A program made the translations under genes and the position numbers. This document shows, piece by piece, positions 18,541 to 28,545 of a stretch of 64,000 nt of DNA; position 1 is the stretch's first letter, and each line of letters starts with the position of its first letter. Source of the DNA: an uncultured Porphyromonadaceae bacterium (lineage in GTDB: Bacteria; Bacteroidota; Bacteroidia; Bacteroidales; Muribaculaceae); NCBI GenBank assembly GCA_937901905.1, contig CALDIF010000025.1, forward strand, positions 1 through 64,000, read 5' to 3'. The notes beneath the pieces were generated by a model. It did not search any database and had not been told where the DNA came from. It saw only the letters and a program-made list of their open reading frames with translations.

Positions 18541-18581
18541 CAAAAAAACAGTGCAGGGCGGCTACCACAGCCACCCTGCAC
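18541..18581 (-). terminator. Intrinsic terminator after the dockerin-tailed gene
   Basis: GTGCAGGGCGGCT (18551-18563) pairs with AGCCACCCTGCAC (18569-18581) with one mismatch, and on the minus strand is followed by TGTTTTTTTG (18550-18541). It separates the 18.6-20.6 kb gene from the TonB receptor gene. Confidence 0.85.
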
Positions 18582-18632
18582 GCAAAAACAGGAAATAATA
18601 TGTTAAGAAACTGCTATTCTCTTATCGGGACA

Positions 18633-20618
18633 TTAATCCTCGGGATTATTGAGAATGTAAGCGAGAACGACGTTTGCATCAGCCGCGTTCACCTTGTCGT
18701 CGTTGTTCACGTCGTACTTCTTGTCACCGTCACCTTCGGGATGAGCAAGAATTTCGGCGATAATAACGTTAACATCGGCAGCGTTGACCTTGCCGTCATT
18801 GTTCACGTCCTCAGCAACCGAACCACTCTCAACCTCACCTTGGACTGCATGTACCTGCAAGCGACCGCCGGGGAAGTTGATATAGAACGTAGTCTCACGA
18901 CCGGTGATGTCCTCGGGCAATGCTTCGGCACCCATGCATGCCAACACGACATAGGAGAACTCCTCCTCGCCGGTTTCCTCGTCGGTCTCGTACTGATCCT
19001 CGAACCACACGTTCAACCAACCGTCAATTGTGTAAGAGTTTGCACGTATGTCATACTCTGCCTCCTCGCCGGTTGAGGTCACGGGGTTGTAGAACTGGCT
19101 GCTGTCCTTGTTGGTGAAAATGCTCAAACCTTCCTCTACCGACACACCATCTTCGGTCGTGTGGGTACGGGTAACCTTGCCACCTTCAACAGGAATCTCA
19201 ACCTCGCCGTCCTCGTCACTCCAGTTCCATTCCATGATAGGTTGCTCAATGTCGATGTAAATAGTCGGAGCCGTGTTACCTACCGAAGTCATGAAGAAGT
19301 TGTCCAACTCAATGATTTCGGGACGACCGTAGTAGCGACTTTGGGGGTTATCGTTAATAATAAACTCACCATCCTCATCGAGACTTACCATATATGCGAT
19401 GTAACCATGACCCTCATCTTCACCGTTGCTTGCGATAGACATTGTGAACTTAGAGATATTCTCATGGTCGTAACCGCTCACCATCACGAAGATGTCACAA
19501 TCGATGTCGGCAGGCTCCTCGTAATAGTAGCCACCCTCCTCATCATATTGTTGCATCGGGATAATCAAGATACCTTCCTCAAGCATCTCACCGCTCTCGT
19601 CAAGCATGTCGTTAAGGTTGGCAGAACCCTGGCAAATCAAATCACCCAACTCAATTGTTTCGTCGTTGCTCTCGTTGTGATTGATAACCTTGTAAACGCG
19701 TGCGGTGATGGTATAGTCGTCTTCGGCGAAGTCGTCAAAGAGTTGGAAACTATGGTACTGCACCATCACGTTGCGTAAAGCATAGCGATACTCGGGAGCC
19801 TCATAGAACACGCCCATTGCGTTCCACCCACTCCAGTTGCGACCGAACCAATAACCGCTGTTATCGTCATCGGCACCGGTGGCACCGGTAGCACCGGTGT
19901 AGGTCGTCGTGTTGTAGTAACCGCCTTGTGGGTCGGTGCTACCTGCAGCGAAACACTTGGGACTCATGCCATAGTATTCGTCACCCATACGGTTTGCAGG
20001 ATCAAGAGATGAGCAAATTCTACCATTGGTACGAGTCACCTCACCGGTCAAGTCGGAGTTGGCGTTCTTGTTGCGGTGCAACTGGTAGGTTGCTGTGCCA
20101 CCGGCACCGGTTACTTCAAGCACCGGGGCTGTGGGCATCTCACCGTTAATGTAAGATGTCACCAAATCAATATCGTCTGACTCTCCGTCATCGAGATACA
20201 TGCCGGGCAGGCCGTCCTCGGGGTCAATGGCAGTGGTTGAATAGTACTGGAATGTCCACTTGGCACTCGAAGCATCGGTAGACTGGTTCAAGAACGTGAC
20301 ATCACGCCATGTAGGGACCCAAATGTTGGGTGTGGTCCAATAACCCGAACCGTCTTGATCACAAACACCGTAGTACGAACCGTTGGGGCGAGCATAGAAT
20401 GCCGTGGGAACAGCCTCGGCACGAGCGGCACGGCGAGCGGCAATCACGTCCTCGCTTGCCATTGAAGCCTGGAGAACAACATTGGTAGCCTTGGTCTTCT
20501 CGACATCAACGGGCATCGGTTGTTCGCCTTGTTGGCGTGCAATTTGCGCGCGCGACAACTCTTGAGCAGAGGCGGTCAGCGCGAGTGCTGCAACTGAAAG
20601 AAGTAACAATCTTTTCAT
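18633..20618 (-). CDS. Secreted protein of unknown function with C-terminal dockerin type I-like domain
   Basis: The 661-aa protein has a signal peptide (MKRLLLLSVAALALTASAQ) and a large acidic, Tyr-rich extracellular region (about 40-595) that I do not recognise. Residues about 600-661 carry two 12-residue calcium loops of dockerin type, DVNNDGKVNAAD and DVNNDDKVNAAD, each followed by a short helix. Such tails bind cohesins in cellulosomes, or act as a generic surface domain in gut Bacteroidales; no cohesin is seen here. An almost identical tail ends the protein at 46.0-47.8 kb. It lies downstream of the SusC/SusD/peptidase/DUF4302 genes in the same direction, so it may be a surface binding or processing component of that locus. 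Confidence 0.75.
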   Translation of the reverse strand: MKRLLLLSVAALALTASAQELSRAQIARQQGEQPMPVDVEKTKATNVVLQASMASEDVIAARRAARAEAVPTAFYARPNGSYYGVCDQDGSGYWTTPNIWVPTWRDVTFLNQSTDASSAKWTFQYYSTTAIDPEDGLPGMYLDDGESDDIDLVTSYINGEMPTAPVLEVTGAGGTATYQLHRNKNANSDLTGEVTRTNGRICSSLDPANRMGDEYYGMSPKCFAAGSTDPQGGYYNTTTYTGATGATGADDDNSGYWFGRNWSGWNAMGVFYEAPEYRYALRNVMVQYHSFQLFDDFAEDDYTITARVYKVINHNESNDETIELGDLICQGSANLNDMLDESGEMLEEGILIIPMQQYDEEGGYYYEEPADIDCDIFVMVSGYDHENISKFTMSIASNGEDEGHGYIAYMVSLDEDGEFIINDNPQSRYYGRPEIIELDNFFMTSVGNTAPTIYIDIEQPIMEWNWSDEDGEVEIPVEGGKVTRTHTTEDGVSVEEGLSIFTNKDSSQFYNPVTSTGEEAEYDIRANSYTIDGWLNVWFEDQYETDEETGEEEFSYVVLACMGAEALPEDITGRETTFYINFPGGRLQVHAVQGEVESGSVAEDVNNDGKVNAADVNVIIAEILAHPEGDGDKKYDVNNDDKVNAADANVVLAYILNNPED

Positions 20619-20739
20619 ATTGACCTATTTAAAGTTAATAAAAATAAATACTTTCTTATTGAATTTTGGATTATGAACAATTTAAGCGACCATGCAAGCC
20701 GTCACCTCAAGGAGGAAACGACTTGCACGGTTAAAGATT

Positions 20740-22200
20740 TCATTTGACAGCGTCAACGATGAAGTAACCGCTGTCACCACCCGACAATGTCAAGGTAGTA
20801 GGTGCCAAACGCGACTCGGCTGATGCCGTCAAGTTGGTAGCAGCGAGCATTTCAAGCAGAGCACCCACTTGAGGCACATTGGTGACATAGGTGGTTGCCG
20901 CGGCGTTGTAACCGTCAAAGACGAGCGACACCGAACCGTCGGCATTGACTGTAGGCTGATAGTAGAAGTCCATCTTGAACGTTCCGCCACGACGACGGCG
21001 CACATTGGCCTCCATCGTGAAGAAATAGTCGGTTATCTCGCCCGTTGACGAATCGCGCGTGACATGGTCGAGCATGAAGTCTATCGTTTGAACTATACTG
21101 CCGTCACGGTCAAGCATGCCGGTTGAGAATGCGGCAATTGCTTCGGCAAGGGCACCCTCACCCTTGTCCAAATTGATGCGCCACTTGATACCGGGGCTTG
21201 CAAACACCTTGCCCAAAGCATCGGCAGCAATTCGAGTAACACCGTCCTCACGACACAATAACGAACCGTCATCTTGCAACACGAAAGTTTGCACCTTGTA
21301 AACGTCGGCGATGTCGGGCTCGTGTGTCGCCTCGGGATTTTCTTTCCAGTAAGCCTCGTATGCCTGACGTGCCTCGTAGGTACCGTAGAGCGTAATGGGG
21401 TTCATGAAGCGCAATCCGGCAGGCGTGAGTATTGCGTTGTGCGACTCGACGAAACTGATCCAATCGGCATCTTGATCCTTGGTGCGCGTTTCGTTAGCCT
21501 CGGGAGCCATGCTCATGATGAGCGAGGCACCGTCTTGAGTCAAGTAACGGGCACCGTTCGGCAAGGTGATGAACACCTCGGGGATAAGTGAAGAGAAGAA
21601 CTTGCTTGACAAACCTATCACCTCATCAAGATAAGCACGATCTTCGACACCGACATCAAGACGAGTCATTAAGATGTCAATTTTGTGCTTCTTGCCGGTC
21701 ATGTAAAGTGTATCTCCACTATACTTCATCAAGGAGAACTCATAGTCACCCAGGTGACCTTCACCCGCCTCACTGGCATCGGTGTCGGGTATATCCTCGG
21801 GATTGGAGAACAAGTGGAACACCTTGTTATAGGAATTGAAAGTTAATGTCGGACCGTTGTCGACAATTACTTCCCAAAGCGAACGTTCCTCTCCGTAGCC
21901 CGGTGTTGTAGCCTCGATATTGCTCAACTTGGCAATGTACTTGTTTTCACCGGCAATCATCACCGAACCGTCCTTGTCAAAGGTCATCACATAGACGTAA
22001 CCCGGTTCGTCACTATTGGTGAAATACTCCATCTGCCACTTACCACCGTCGGCAACGAGCAAATCAGTGTACATTTTTTGCGCTTTTGCGGTACGCTCGG
22101 CTGCACTCTCATCAAACACGTCATCGACCTCGGGGGTACACGACATTAACGAGAAACCGGCAAGCAACATCAGTGCAGATATATTAAAAATCTTCTTCAT
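20740..22200 (-). CDS. DUF4302 family lipoprotein
   Basis: A 486-aa lipoprotein with a lipobox ending in Cys21 (FSLMSC), followed by DEVFDESAAER-like spacer sequence and the GKWQMEYF pattern typical of DUF4302. The family occurs almost only in Bacteroidales, usually beside SusC/SusD and a zinc metallopeptidase as here, and its function is not known. It probably faces the cell surface. It starts 45 nt after the peptidase gene. Confidence 0.85.
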   Translation of the reverse strand: MKKIFNISALMLLAGFSLMSCTPEVDDVFDESAAERTAKAQKMYTDLLVADGGKWQMEYFTNSDEPGYVYVMTFDKDGSVMIAGENKYIAKLSNIEATTPGYGEERSLWEVIVDNGPTLTFNSYNKVFHLFSNPEDIPDTDASEAGEGHLGDYEFSLMKYSGDTLYMTGKKHKIDILMTRLDVGVEDRAYLDEVIGLSSKFFSSLIPEVFITLPNGARYLTQDGASLIMSMAPEANETRTKDQDADWISFVESHNAILTPAGLRFMNPITLYGTYEARQAYEAYWKENPEATHEPDIADVYKVQTFVLQDDGSLLCREDGVTRIAADALGKVFASPGIKWRINLDKGEGALAEAIAAFSTGMLDRDGSIVQTIDFMLDHVTRDSSTGEITDYFFTMEANVRRRRGGTFKMDFYYQPTVNADGSVSLVFDGYNAAATTYVTNVPQVGALLEMLAATNLTASAESRLAPTTLTLSGGDSGYFIVDAVK

Positions 22201-22245
22201 TGTGTTTCGTAGTTTAATGTGTTGAACAATCGATAAGTGAACACA

Positions 22246-23400
22246 TTACCGGATATCGGTCACCCAGCGACGCAACTCGTCGATGTCGTAAGCCGCCTGG
22301 CGCTTTTGTACCTCGGCACGCAAAGCATCAAGGTCGACACCCCACTCGTCGCGCAGCCATGTACGCATAATCTCAACTTTCTGGTTGATTGCAGCCACAC
22401 CGTCAATGCCGTCCTCGTCAATGACCTGGTAAGCAACGATGCGATTACCGTTAGTGTCACGGTTGCGACCGTAGTAGTAGGTAACATTACCTTGCTCGTC
22501 TTCCTCACTCGCGATTTGGCTGTCGACAAGGTAGGCGACATTCTCGTCACCCGCCTCGTTGTTGCGATAATAGTACCAGCAATAGTAGGTCGCGTTGGGG
22601 TCGTCGGCACTGCTAGGCGACTTCCAACCGCGACTTGCCTGGTCAAGAATATAAGCCCACTGCTCATCGGTCTTGACAATATAGTTGGCCATAGTCTCGG
22701 CGAAGTCCTCACGATAGGCGCTGCTGGCATAGTTAGACACGAAGCCTAACGATGCGCACACGCCTTCTTGACGATCCTGCCAGTTGCTACCGTCGTAGTG
22801 ACCCACCGAAATTGTGTTGAACACCGACGGATAAGTCTTGGTCTGGTGCAAGATGTGGCAGAACTCGTGGTGCATTGTCTTGAAGTAATACTCGTTCATC
22901 TGGTTGAAGTCGTTGATGTTCATCGCGTTGACACGGAACAACGACACCTTGATGCCACCCTCGGCAAGACCCAACACCATCGAACCGCTGTTAACGTTGT
23001 AGGCGGGCGAGCCTATCAAGTGGATAATGCGCGGACCGTACTGCTTGAGGAAGTCGCTGTTGACAACATCTTTATACACGTCAAACCACAGGTGCTTGGT
23101 GAGCACTGCCATGTCAATCGAGTTGGCATAGGTTGCGGGCACGAGGTTATAGTTCATGTCGGCACCCACGTCCTCCATCTTGTAACGGAACTCGAGATTG
23201 TACACTTGCAGGTAGTTTTCCTTGAGGAACTTGTCCAACTGGTAGGTGTAAGAGTTGGGGTCAAGCACATCTTCCTCATCGGGGAAAATCGTGGGTCCCA
23301 ACTTGGCCTCCTTACAACCGCTCAACGACATTGCCATGACAGCAATCGCGAGTGCTGCGAATATATATGACTTGAATGACTTCATAGGATTGAAATTCAT
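22246..23400 (-). CDS. Putative zinc-binding metallopeptidase lipoprotein (Peptidase_Mx1-like)
   Basis: The protein (384 aa) is a lipoprotein (SLSGC, Cys29 from the first ATG) with a zinc-protease motif HEFCH near residues 177-181, extended as HEFCHILH, and a downstream acidic/Tyr-rich region with EDFAETMANYI that may supply the third ligand. This fits the putative zinc-binding metallopeptidase family found beside SusC/SusD. A second ATG at 23385 (MKSFKSY) gives a more conventional signal peptide and may be the true start. It is expected at the outer membrane, where it could trim a protein or peptide before uptake by the SusCD pair. Confidence 0.85.
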   Translation of the reverse strand: MNFNPMKSFKSYIFAALAIAVMAMSLSGCKEAKLGPTIFPDEEDVLDPNSYTYQLDKFLKENYLQVYNLEFRYKMEDVGADMNYNLVPATYANSIDMAVLTKHLWFDVYKDVVNSDFLKQYGPRIIHLIGSPAYNVNSGSMVLGLAEGGIKVSLFRVNAMNINDFNQMNEYYFKTMHHEFCHILHQTKTYPSVFNTISVGHYDGSNWQDRQEGVCASLGFVSNYASSAYREDFAETMANYIVKTDEQWAYILDQASRGWKSPSSADDPNATYYCWYYYRNNEAGDENVAYLVDSQIASEEDEQGNVTYYYGRNRDTNGNRIVAYQVIDEDGIDGVAAINQKVEIMRTWLRDEWGVDLDALRAEVQKRQAAYDIDELRRWVTDIR

Positions 23401-23413
23401 TAGTTGTTATACA

Positions 23414-25153
23414 TTAGTCGGTTATCACCTCAAGGTCGCCCTTGACGACTTGCGGGTTATCATTCTTGGTGTTAAGACGACGAGTTTGCTCAAGACCGGC
23501 GGCAATAACCTCATAAGGAATTTGAATTGCGTAACGCGGGTCGAGAGTTTGCAGCGTGTCGGTGTCACCGACGTTGCGTCCGTAGGCGTGACCGATTTTG
23601 AGACCGAAACGCTTGATCTCAAACCAGCGTTGACCGGTGTGCACTTGCTCCACGCGGCGCAAGTGTTGACAAGCCTGCACGTAAGCCTTGTTGGCATCGG
23701 TGAGAGGATAGGGACAACCGGGGAACACCTCATCGATGTGAATCTCCTTGACGATACCGAAACCGTCCTTGTCGCTCGCATAGAACTTCTCGATGTTGGT
23801 ACCGTTCATTGCTATCATGCTACTCGTACTTGACACACCGTCCTTGCGTGCATCGTCCCAAATCTTGAGGTCGGCGACACAACCCTCGAGATCACCCATG
23901 AAGGCCTTTGCCTCGGCACGGTCGAGCAACAACTGCTCAGTGGTAAACTCGGCACGCACCATGTGGCAGTAGCCGATACCCTGAATTTTATCGGTGTACT
24001 CAAACTGCTCGCTGCAGTTACCGGCAAAGTAGGTGCCGTAGTCCTGACCGCCTGCCGTACCGCACACGCCGTTGAAACACGGGTGCATCGAGAACGTCTC
24101 GTTGGTGCTGGTGCGACGCCAACGGCAATTCTCCCAAGTCACTCCGGGACCCTCGATAGTTGCACGTTTTGCCTTGCGGTTGCAAGCATAACGACCGCTG
24201 CTGACGAAGCGACGCCACCATGTACTGTATGACGAGATTGTCATGAACACATTACTGCGAGCCATCGATGTGTAATAACGACCGAGGTCGCTGATGTAGT
24301 ACAATGACGAGGAGTTGCCCCACAAGGTGCTCACCATCGTGGCGGGGTCGGTGCCGTTGAATGCCGCGTCGGCATACTCGATCACCTTGGGATAGTCACG
24401 AAGAATGAGATAGAAACGGGCGGCAAAAGCGTTGGCGGCGGCACGATTGAAGTGATACTTGGGCACCTCGTAAATACCGTCGTTAATCAACGGTAAGCCG
24501 GCGAGCATATCCTTCTCGATGTTTTGGTAGACTTCGGTTACTGTACCACGCTCGTAATGAGGTTTCACCGTTGTCTCGGGGTGGGTCATGTAAGGTATAC
24601 CCTGGTCGGCACTGCTGAGGTTCTCACCACGATAGGGCATACAAAACACTTGAGCAAGAATGAAGTGGTGGAACGCGCGTATCATGAGAGCCTCGCCCTT
24701 GACTGCAGCGAATGTCTCCTTGTCGGTCGACACGAGAGCATCGTACTCGCCGTTACCCTCCATCTCCTCGACACGCTCAAGCACGGCGTTGGCAACCGCG
24801 ATAGCGCGATAGCAACCTTCCCACACTCCCGACGGGGTGTCGCTACCGTCGCCTAACTTGACGTCCTGCCAACGATAGACCTCCTCATCGGTCGCACTGT
24901 AAGTCGAGCGATTATAACGTATAAAACCCACCTCGGTGCTGTTGTTGTCAATCACATTGTCGCTCGAGAGTTCGCCGACGAGAGCGTAACTGTAAGGCAT
25001 ATAACCGTCGACCAACAACTCGCGCATCTGCTCAACCGTCTTAATTTCAACGCGAGTGTCAGGCACTGTCTCAAGGAAGTCCTTGCATGAGCCCAGACCA
25101 AGCAACATCAATGCGGCTGCAACTACTGTATATCTTGATTTAAATGCAATCAT
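23414..25153 (-). CDS. SusD/RagB family nutrient-binding lipoprotein
   Basis: A 579-aa surface lipoprotein with lipobox LGSC (Cys23 from the chosen start), then DFLETVPDTRVE and a TPR-rich SusD fold (EGEALMIRAFHHFILAQVF, AFAARFYLIL), ending with the RYAIQIPYEVI region. It forms the lid that captures substrate over the SusC channel. The frame is open to an ATG at 25189 overlapping the susC stop, but ATG 25153 gives a normal signal peptide. The RagAB pair of Porphyromonas gingivalis imports peptides, which with the neighbouring peptidase suggests a peptide substrate here. Confidence 0.92.
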   Translation of the reverse strand: MIAFKSRYTVVAAALMLLGLGSCKDFLETVPDTRVEIKTVEQMRELLVDGYMPYSYALVGELSSDNVIDNNSTEVGFIRYNRSTYSATDEEVYRWQDVKLGDGSDTPSGVWEGCYRAIAVANAVLERVEEMEGNGEYDALVSTDKETFAAVKGEALMIRAFHHFILAQVFCMPYRGENLSSADQGIPYMTHPETTVKPHYERGTVTEVYQNIEKDMLAGLPLINDGIYEVPKYHFNRAAANAFAARFYLILRDYPKVIEYADAAFNGTDPATMVSTLWGNSSSLYYISDLGRYYTSMARSNVFMTISSYSTWWRRFVSSGRYACNRKAKRATIEGPGVTWENCRWRRTSTNETFSMHPCFNGVCGTAGGQDYGTYFAGNCSEQFEYTDKIQGIGYCHMVRAEFTTEQLLLDRAEAKAFMGDLEGCVADLKIWDDARKDGVSSTSSMIAMNGTNIEKFYASDKDGFGIVKEIHIDEVFPGCPYPLTDANKAYVQACQHLRRVEQVHTGQRWFEIKRFGLKIGHAYGRNVGDTDTLQTLDPRYAIQIPYEVIAAGLEQTRRLNTKNDNPQVVKGDLEVITD

Positions 25154-25188
25154 CTTCTTGTGATTTAAGTCGTTATACATACCATCCA

Positions 25189-28100
25189 TTAGAGACCGAA
25201 ACGCAAGGTGAACGTGATCTGCTTGGGCGTGGGGCTTGCCACACCACCACTGTTGAAGAATTCGGGATCCTGACCGTTCAACTTCTTGTCGCTATAGAGC
25301 AGACACAAGTTGGTAGCGGCAAGTTTTACCGATGCCGATGACAACTTGAGGTGCTTGATGAACGTCTCGGGCAAGTCGTAGGTAAGAGCAACTTCCTTGA
25401 GACGAATGAAACCGCCGTTAGCAATGCGTACAGTGCTGTAGTTGTAAGCGTTGTAAGCACGGCTGAGGTAGATGTTGTCGTATACTTGACGGCGCGAAGC
25501 AATCACGGGCACGTCGGTGTAAGCCTCGTCACCGGGCATCACCCAACGGTTCTTGAACTCCTTGGGCATTGCACCGAGGTCGCTGTAGGCACGCGAGAAA
25601 TCGGGCGACAAGCGCAACTTGTTACCGAACGAGTAGGTCATAAACACGTTCAAGTGCAGACCCTTCCACGAGAAGTTGTTACCGAAACCGCCGGTGTACA
25701 ACGGATCCACGGGACCCTCGTACTTGAGGAAGTCCAATTTCTCGTATTCCTGGAAGTTAATATCGCTCGTGGTAACCTCACCATCCTCGTTGATGATTTG
25801 GGGAATACCGTACTGATCGAGTCCGACGAAGGGAATTGAGAAGATGGCGCGCACAGGATAACCCTCCAAGGGGAAACCGGTACCCGGCACGAGATCGATA
25901 ACGCGCGAACGGGAATCCAACTTGGTAATCTTGTTCTTGGCAAAAGCAAACGTGAAGTCGGTTGTCCACTCGAAGCCACCGGTGTAAGACTCAATATTCT
26001 TGGTTGTCAAGGTGAACTCCACACCGTGTGAAGCCAACTCGGCAACGTTAGCATACTTGCTGGTGATACCGCCGACACCCTCGGTCTTGATGCGACCTAT
26101 CAAGTCGTAGTTATTACGCTTGTACCAGTCAAACTCGAGGTTGATGCGATTGTTGTAGAAACCGAGGTCGACACCGATGTCCAACTCGTGCTTCTTCTCA
26201 TAGGTCAACTCGCTGTTGGCGAGTCCGCTAAGGCTCAAGCCCATTTCCATAGCGTCGGTTTCCTGACGCCACGGGCGCTCGGGATAATACAATGCCTCGG
26301 CTGTAGCGAGCGACATGGGACCGCTCTCGCCGGTGAGCGAGTAACTGGCACGCACCTTGGCGTAAGTCCAAATACCCTTCTCTTTCAAGGCACTCTTGTT
26401 GAAGAACGATTCTTCACTGAGGTTCCAACCTGCCGAAACGTTCCATGTGGGGAGCCAACGGCTTTGGCTTGTCTTGCCCATCAAGTTACTGCCTTCATAA
26501 CGGAAAGTGCCGTTGAGAATGTAACGTCCCTTGAAAGCGTAGTTGGCGTTTGCAAAATATGCCATGTTACGGCGGTGGGTCTTACTGTTGCTATAGTAAG
26601 CGCCGTTTTCCTCTTGCAACTGCTTGAAATAGTGCCAGTCGATGAACGGCAACATACCATTCTCGTACACCACGCCTACGGCATCAAACGCTTGTGCGAA
26701 ACGGTCGATACGAGTTGCCTCCATACCGGCAAACAAGTTCATCACGTGGTCGGAGCCGAACGAGCGACGATACTGAGCCGTGCCACGGAAGTCATACTGC
26801 GAAATATTATTCTTGTTCAAGAACATGAAACCGCCCTTGGGCAACACGCTCTCGGCTGTCGCGTTGGCGACATCGGGGTCGGTGTACAGGTAGGTATTGC
26901 TTGAACGGATTAACGCGTCATCAGGTATTGCACCGGCACGGTAAGCCATTGCTTGGTTACTGTTGTCGAGCACGTAGTGATTGCGCTCACTGCTGCTGTA
27001 ACGATAACTGCCCAACAAGTTAATCTCGAGCGATTGCACGTTGTTGGAGAAGGGTTTGATTTGCAACTCGCCCTGGAACTTGACATCAAGCACGTCGATG
27101 TCAATATAGTTATTCTCCAACTCATGGAAGATGTTGAAGTCGGTGTAGTTGCGACGATAGTAAGCATTGGGGTCAAGCGTGCGGCTCGTGTTCAACGCGA
27201 AACTATAGGGGTTGATGTCGAAGTCGCGACGGAACTCACCGCTCACCACATCAACGTCCTGGCTGAGGGTTCCGGGAGCCTTTTGCTTGCGATAACTGTC
27301 GCTGTTGAGAATTTTGACACGAACCTTGTCGGTCAACTGATAGATAGCGTTACTGTTGAAGGTGTAACGCTCCACACGACTGCTCTTGTACCAACCCGGA
27401 TCGTTGAGGATTGACACCGAACTGTAGAACTGACCCTTATCGGTACCGCCACTGATGCTCACAGCGTGGTTTTGCATGATGTTGTCGTTGAACAACAAGT
27501 CAAACCAGTCGGTGTTGCGCATCTCAGCCTCGCGCAAGTAGGCATTACGAGCGGCAACGGTATTGTCGAGACCGTACTTGCCGGTCACGGGATCGTAGGT
27601 GTCAATGAGATTATACATGCTGCCGTAAATACCGGTTTCGGAACCGTTGGCGAGGCTGGCAAACTCCAACCAACCCTTTTGCTCCATTTCCTTGTAAATA
27701 CCCATCTGCTCTTGGGAGTTACAGATGTTATACTCGCTGTAACGAGGTTTGAGGCGATAGGTAAACTCGCCGGTATAGTTGATTTGTGCATGTCCCTTGC
27801 GACCCTGCTTGGTCGTGATGACAATCACACCGGCGTTAGCCTTGGCACCATAGATACTGGTTGCCGAACCGTCCTTAAGGATTTGGAAACTCTCGATGTC
27901 ATCGGCATTCAAACCTGCCACAGCACTTGCAATAAGTGTCGTTGCATCACCCGACGACAGGTCATCGGCACTAATCTCGACGTTATCCTCGAGAATGACA
28001 CCATCAACTACCCACAATGGGCGCGAGTTACCGTAGATAGACGTTGCACCGCGCACACGGATTTTGGGAGCGGTACCGAAAGTTCCGCTCACGTTCTGCA

Positions 28101-28545
28101 CACTCACACCCGCGGCGCGTCCCTCGAGACCACGACTCACATCGGCAATACCCGACAACTTAGCCTTGTCGGCATTGAGCGTGCTGGTTGCTCCGGTAAA
28201 CAAGCGTTTGTCAACGTTCTGATAACCGGTCACGACGACCTCATCAAGGGTGGTGCCGGCACTCTTAAGCACAATCGTCAACGGCTCGGTCGAGGCAGCG
28301 ACCTCGGCGTCCTTACAGCCCACATAGGTAATCAGCAATGTTGACTTGGCAGGCACCGTGATGGTGAACGAGCCCTCAACATCGGTTGTCGTGCCGTTGG
28401 TGAGTTTGTTCTTTTGTCTCACCGAGGCACCGATCACCGGTTCGTTCTCCTCGTCGAGCACGACACCCGTCACCTTAATCTGGGCTGACGAGACAAGCGT
28501 GCCCAATAGGACAACAACAAGCAATAGTAACTTTTTAAGACTCAT
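25189..28545 (-). CDS. SusC/RagA family TonB-linked outer-membrane transporter
   Basis: The 1118-aa protein starts at the ATG 28545 (MSLKKLLLL; a TTG six bases upstream is less likely). It has a signal peptide, an N-terminal carboxypeptidase-regulatory-like domain (VTGVVLDEENEPVIGASV), a plug with the SusC signature region GRAAGVSVQNVSGTFG and DGSATSIYGAKANAGV, and a long beta barrel ending in TFTLRFGL. It lacks an N-terminal STN domain, so signalling through an anti-sigma factor is not indicated. It is the first gene of a five-gene cluster with SusD, metallopeptidase, DUF4302 and the dockerin-tailed protein. Confidence 0.95.
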   Translation of the reverse strand: MSLKKLLLLVVVLLGTLVSSAQIKVTGVVLDEENEPVIGASVRQKNKLTNGTTTDVEGSFTITVPAKSTLLITYVGCKDAEVAASTEPLTIVLKSAGTTLDEVVVTGYQNVDKRLFTGATSTLNADKAKLSGIADVSRGLEGRAAGVSVQNVSGTFGTAPKIRVRGATSIYGNSRPLWVVDGVILEDNVEISADDLSSGDATTLIASAVAGLNADDIESFQILKDGSATSIYGAKANAGVIVITTKQGRKGHAQINYTGEFTYRLKPRYSEYNICNSQEQMGIYKEMEQKGWLEFASLANGSETGIYGSMYNLIDTYDPVTGKYGLDNTVAARNAYLREAEMRNTDWFDLLFNDNIMQNHAVSISGGTDKGQFYSSVSILNDPGWYKSSRVERYTFNSNAIYQLTDKVRVKILNSDSYRKQKAPGTLSQDVDVVSGEFRRDFDINPYSFALNTSRTLDPNAYYRRNYTDFNIFHELENNYIDIDVLDVKFQGELQIKPFSNNVQSLEINLLGSYRYSSSERNHYVLDNSNQAMAYRAGAIPDDALIRSSNTYLYTDPDVANATAESVLPKGGFMFLNKNNISQYDFRGTAQYRRSFGSDHVMNLFAGMEATRIDRFAQAFDAVGVVYENGMLPFIDWHYFKQLQEENGAYYSNSKTHRRNMAYFANANYAFKGRYILNGTFRYEGSNLMGKTSQSRWLPTWNVSAGWNLSEESFFNKSALKEKGIWTYAKVRASYSLTGESGPMSLATAEALYYPERPWRQETDAMEMGLSLSGLANSELTYEKKHELDIGVDLGFYNNRINLEFDWYKRNNYDLIGRIKTEGVGGITSKYANVAELASHGVEFTLTTKNIESYTGGFEWTTDFTFAFAKNKITKLDSRSRVIDLVPGTGFPLEGYPVRAIFSIPFVGLDQYGIPQIINEDGEVTTSDINFQEYEKLDFLKYEGPVDPLYTGGFGNNFSWKGLHLNVFMTYSFGNKLRLSPDFSRAYSDLGAMPKEFKNRWVMPGDEAYTDVPVIASRRQVYDNIYLSRAYNAYNYSTVRIANGGFIRLKEVALTYDLPETFIKHLKLSSASVKLAATNLCLLYSDKKLNGQDPEFFNSGGVASPTPKQITFTLRFGL

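Noticed and set aside
20689..20730. Hairpin between the DUF4302 and dockerin-tailed genes as terminator
   Set aside because: Stem TGCAAG(C/T)CG is imperfect and no T run follows on the minus strand.
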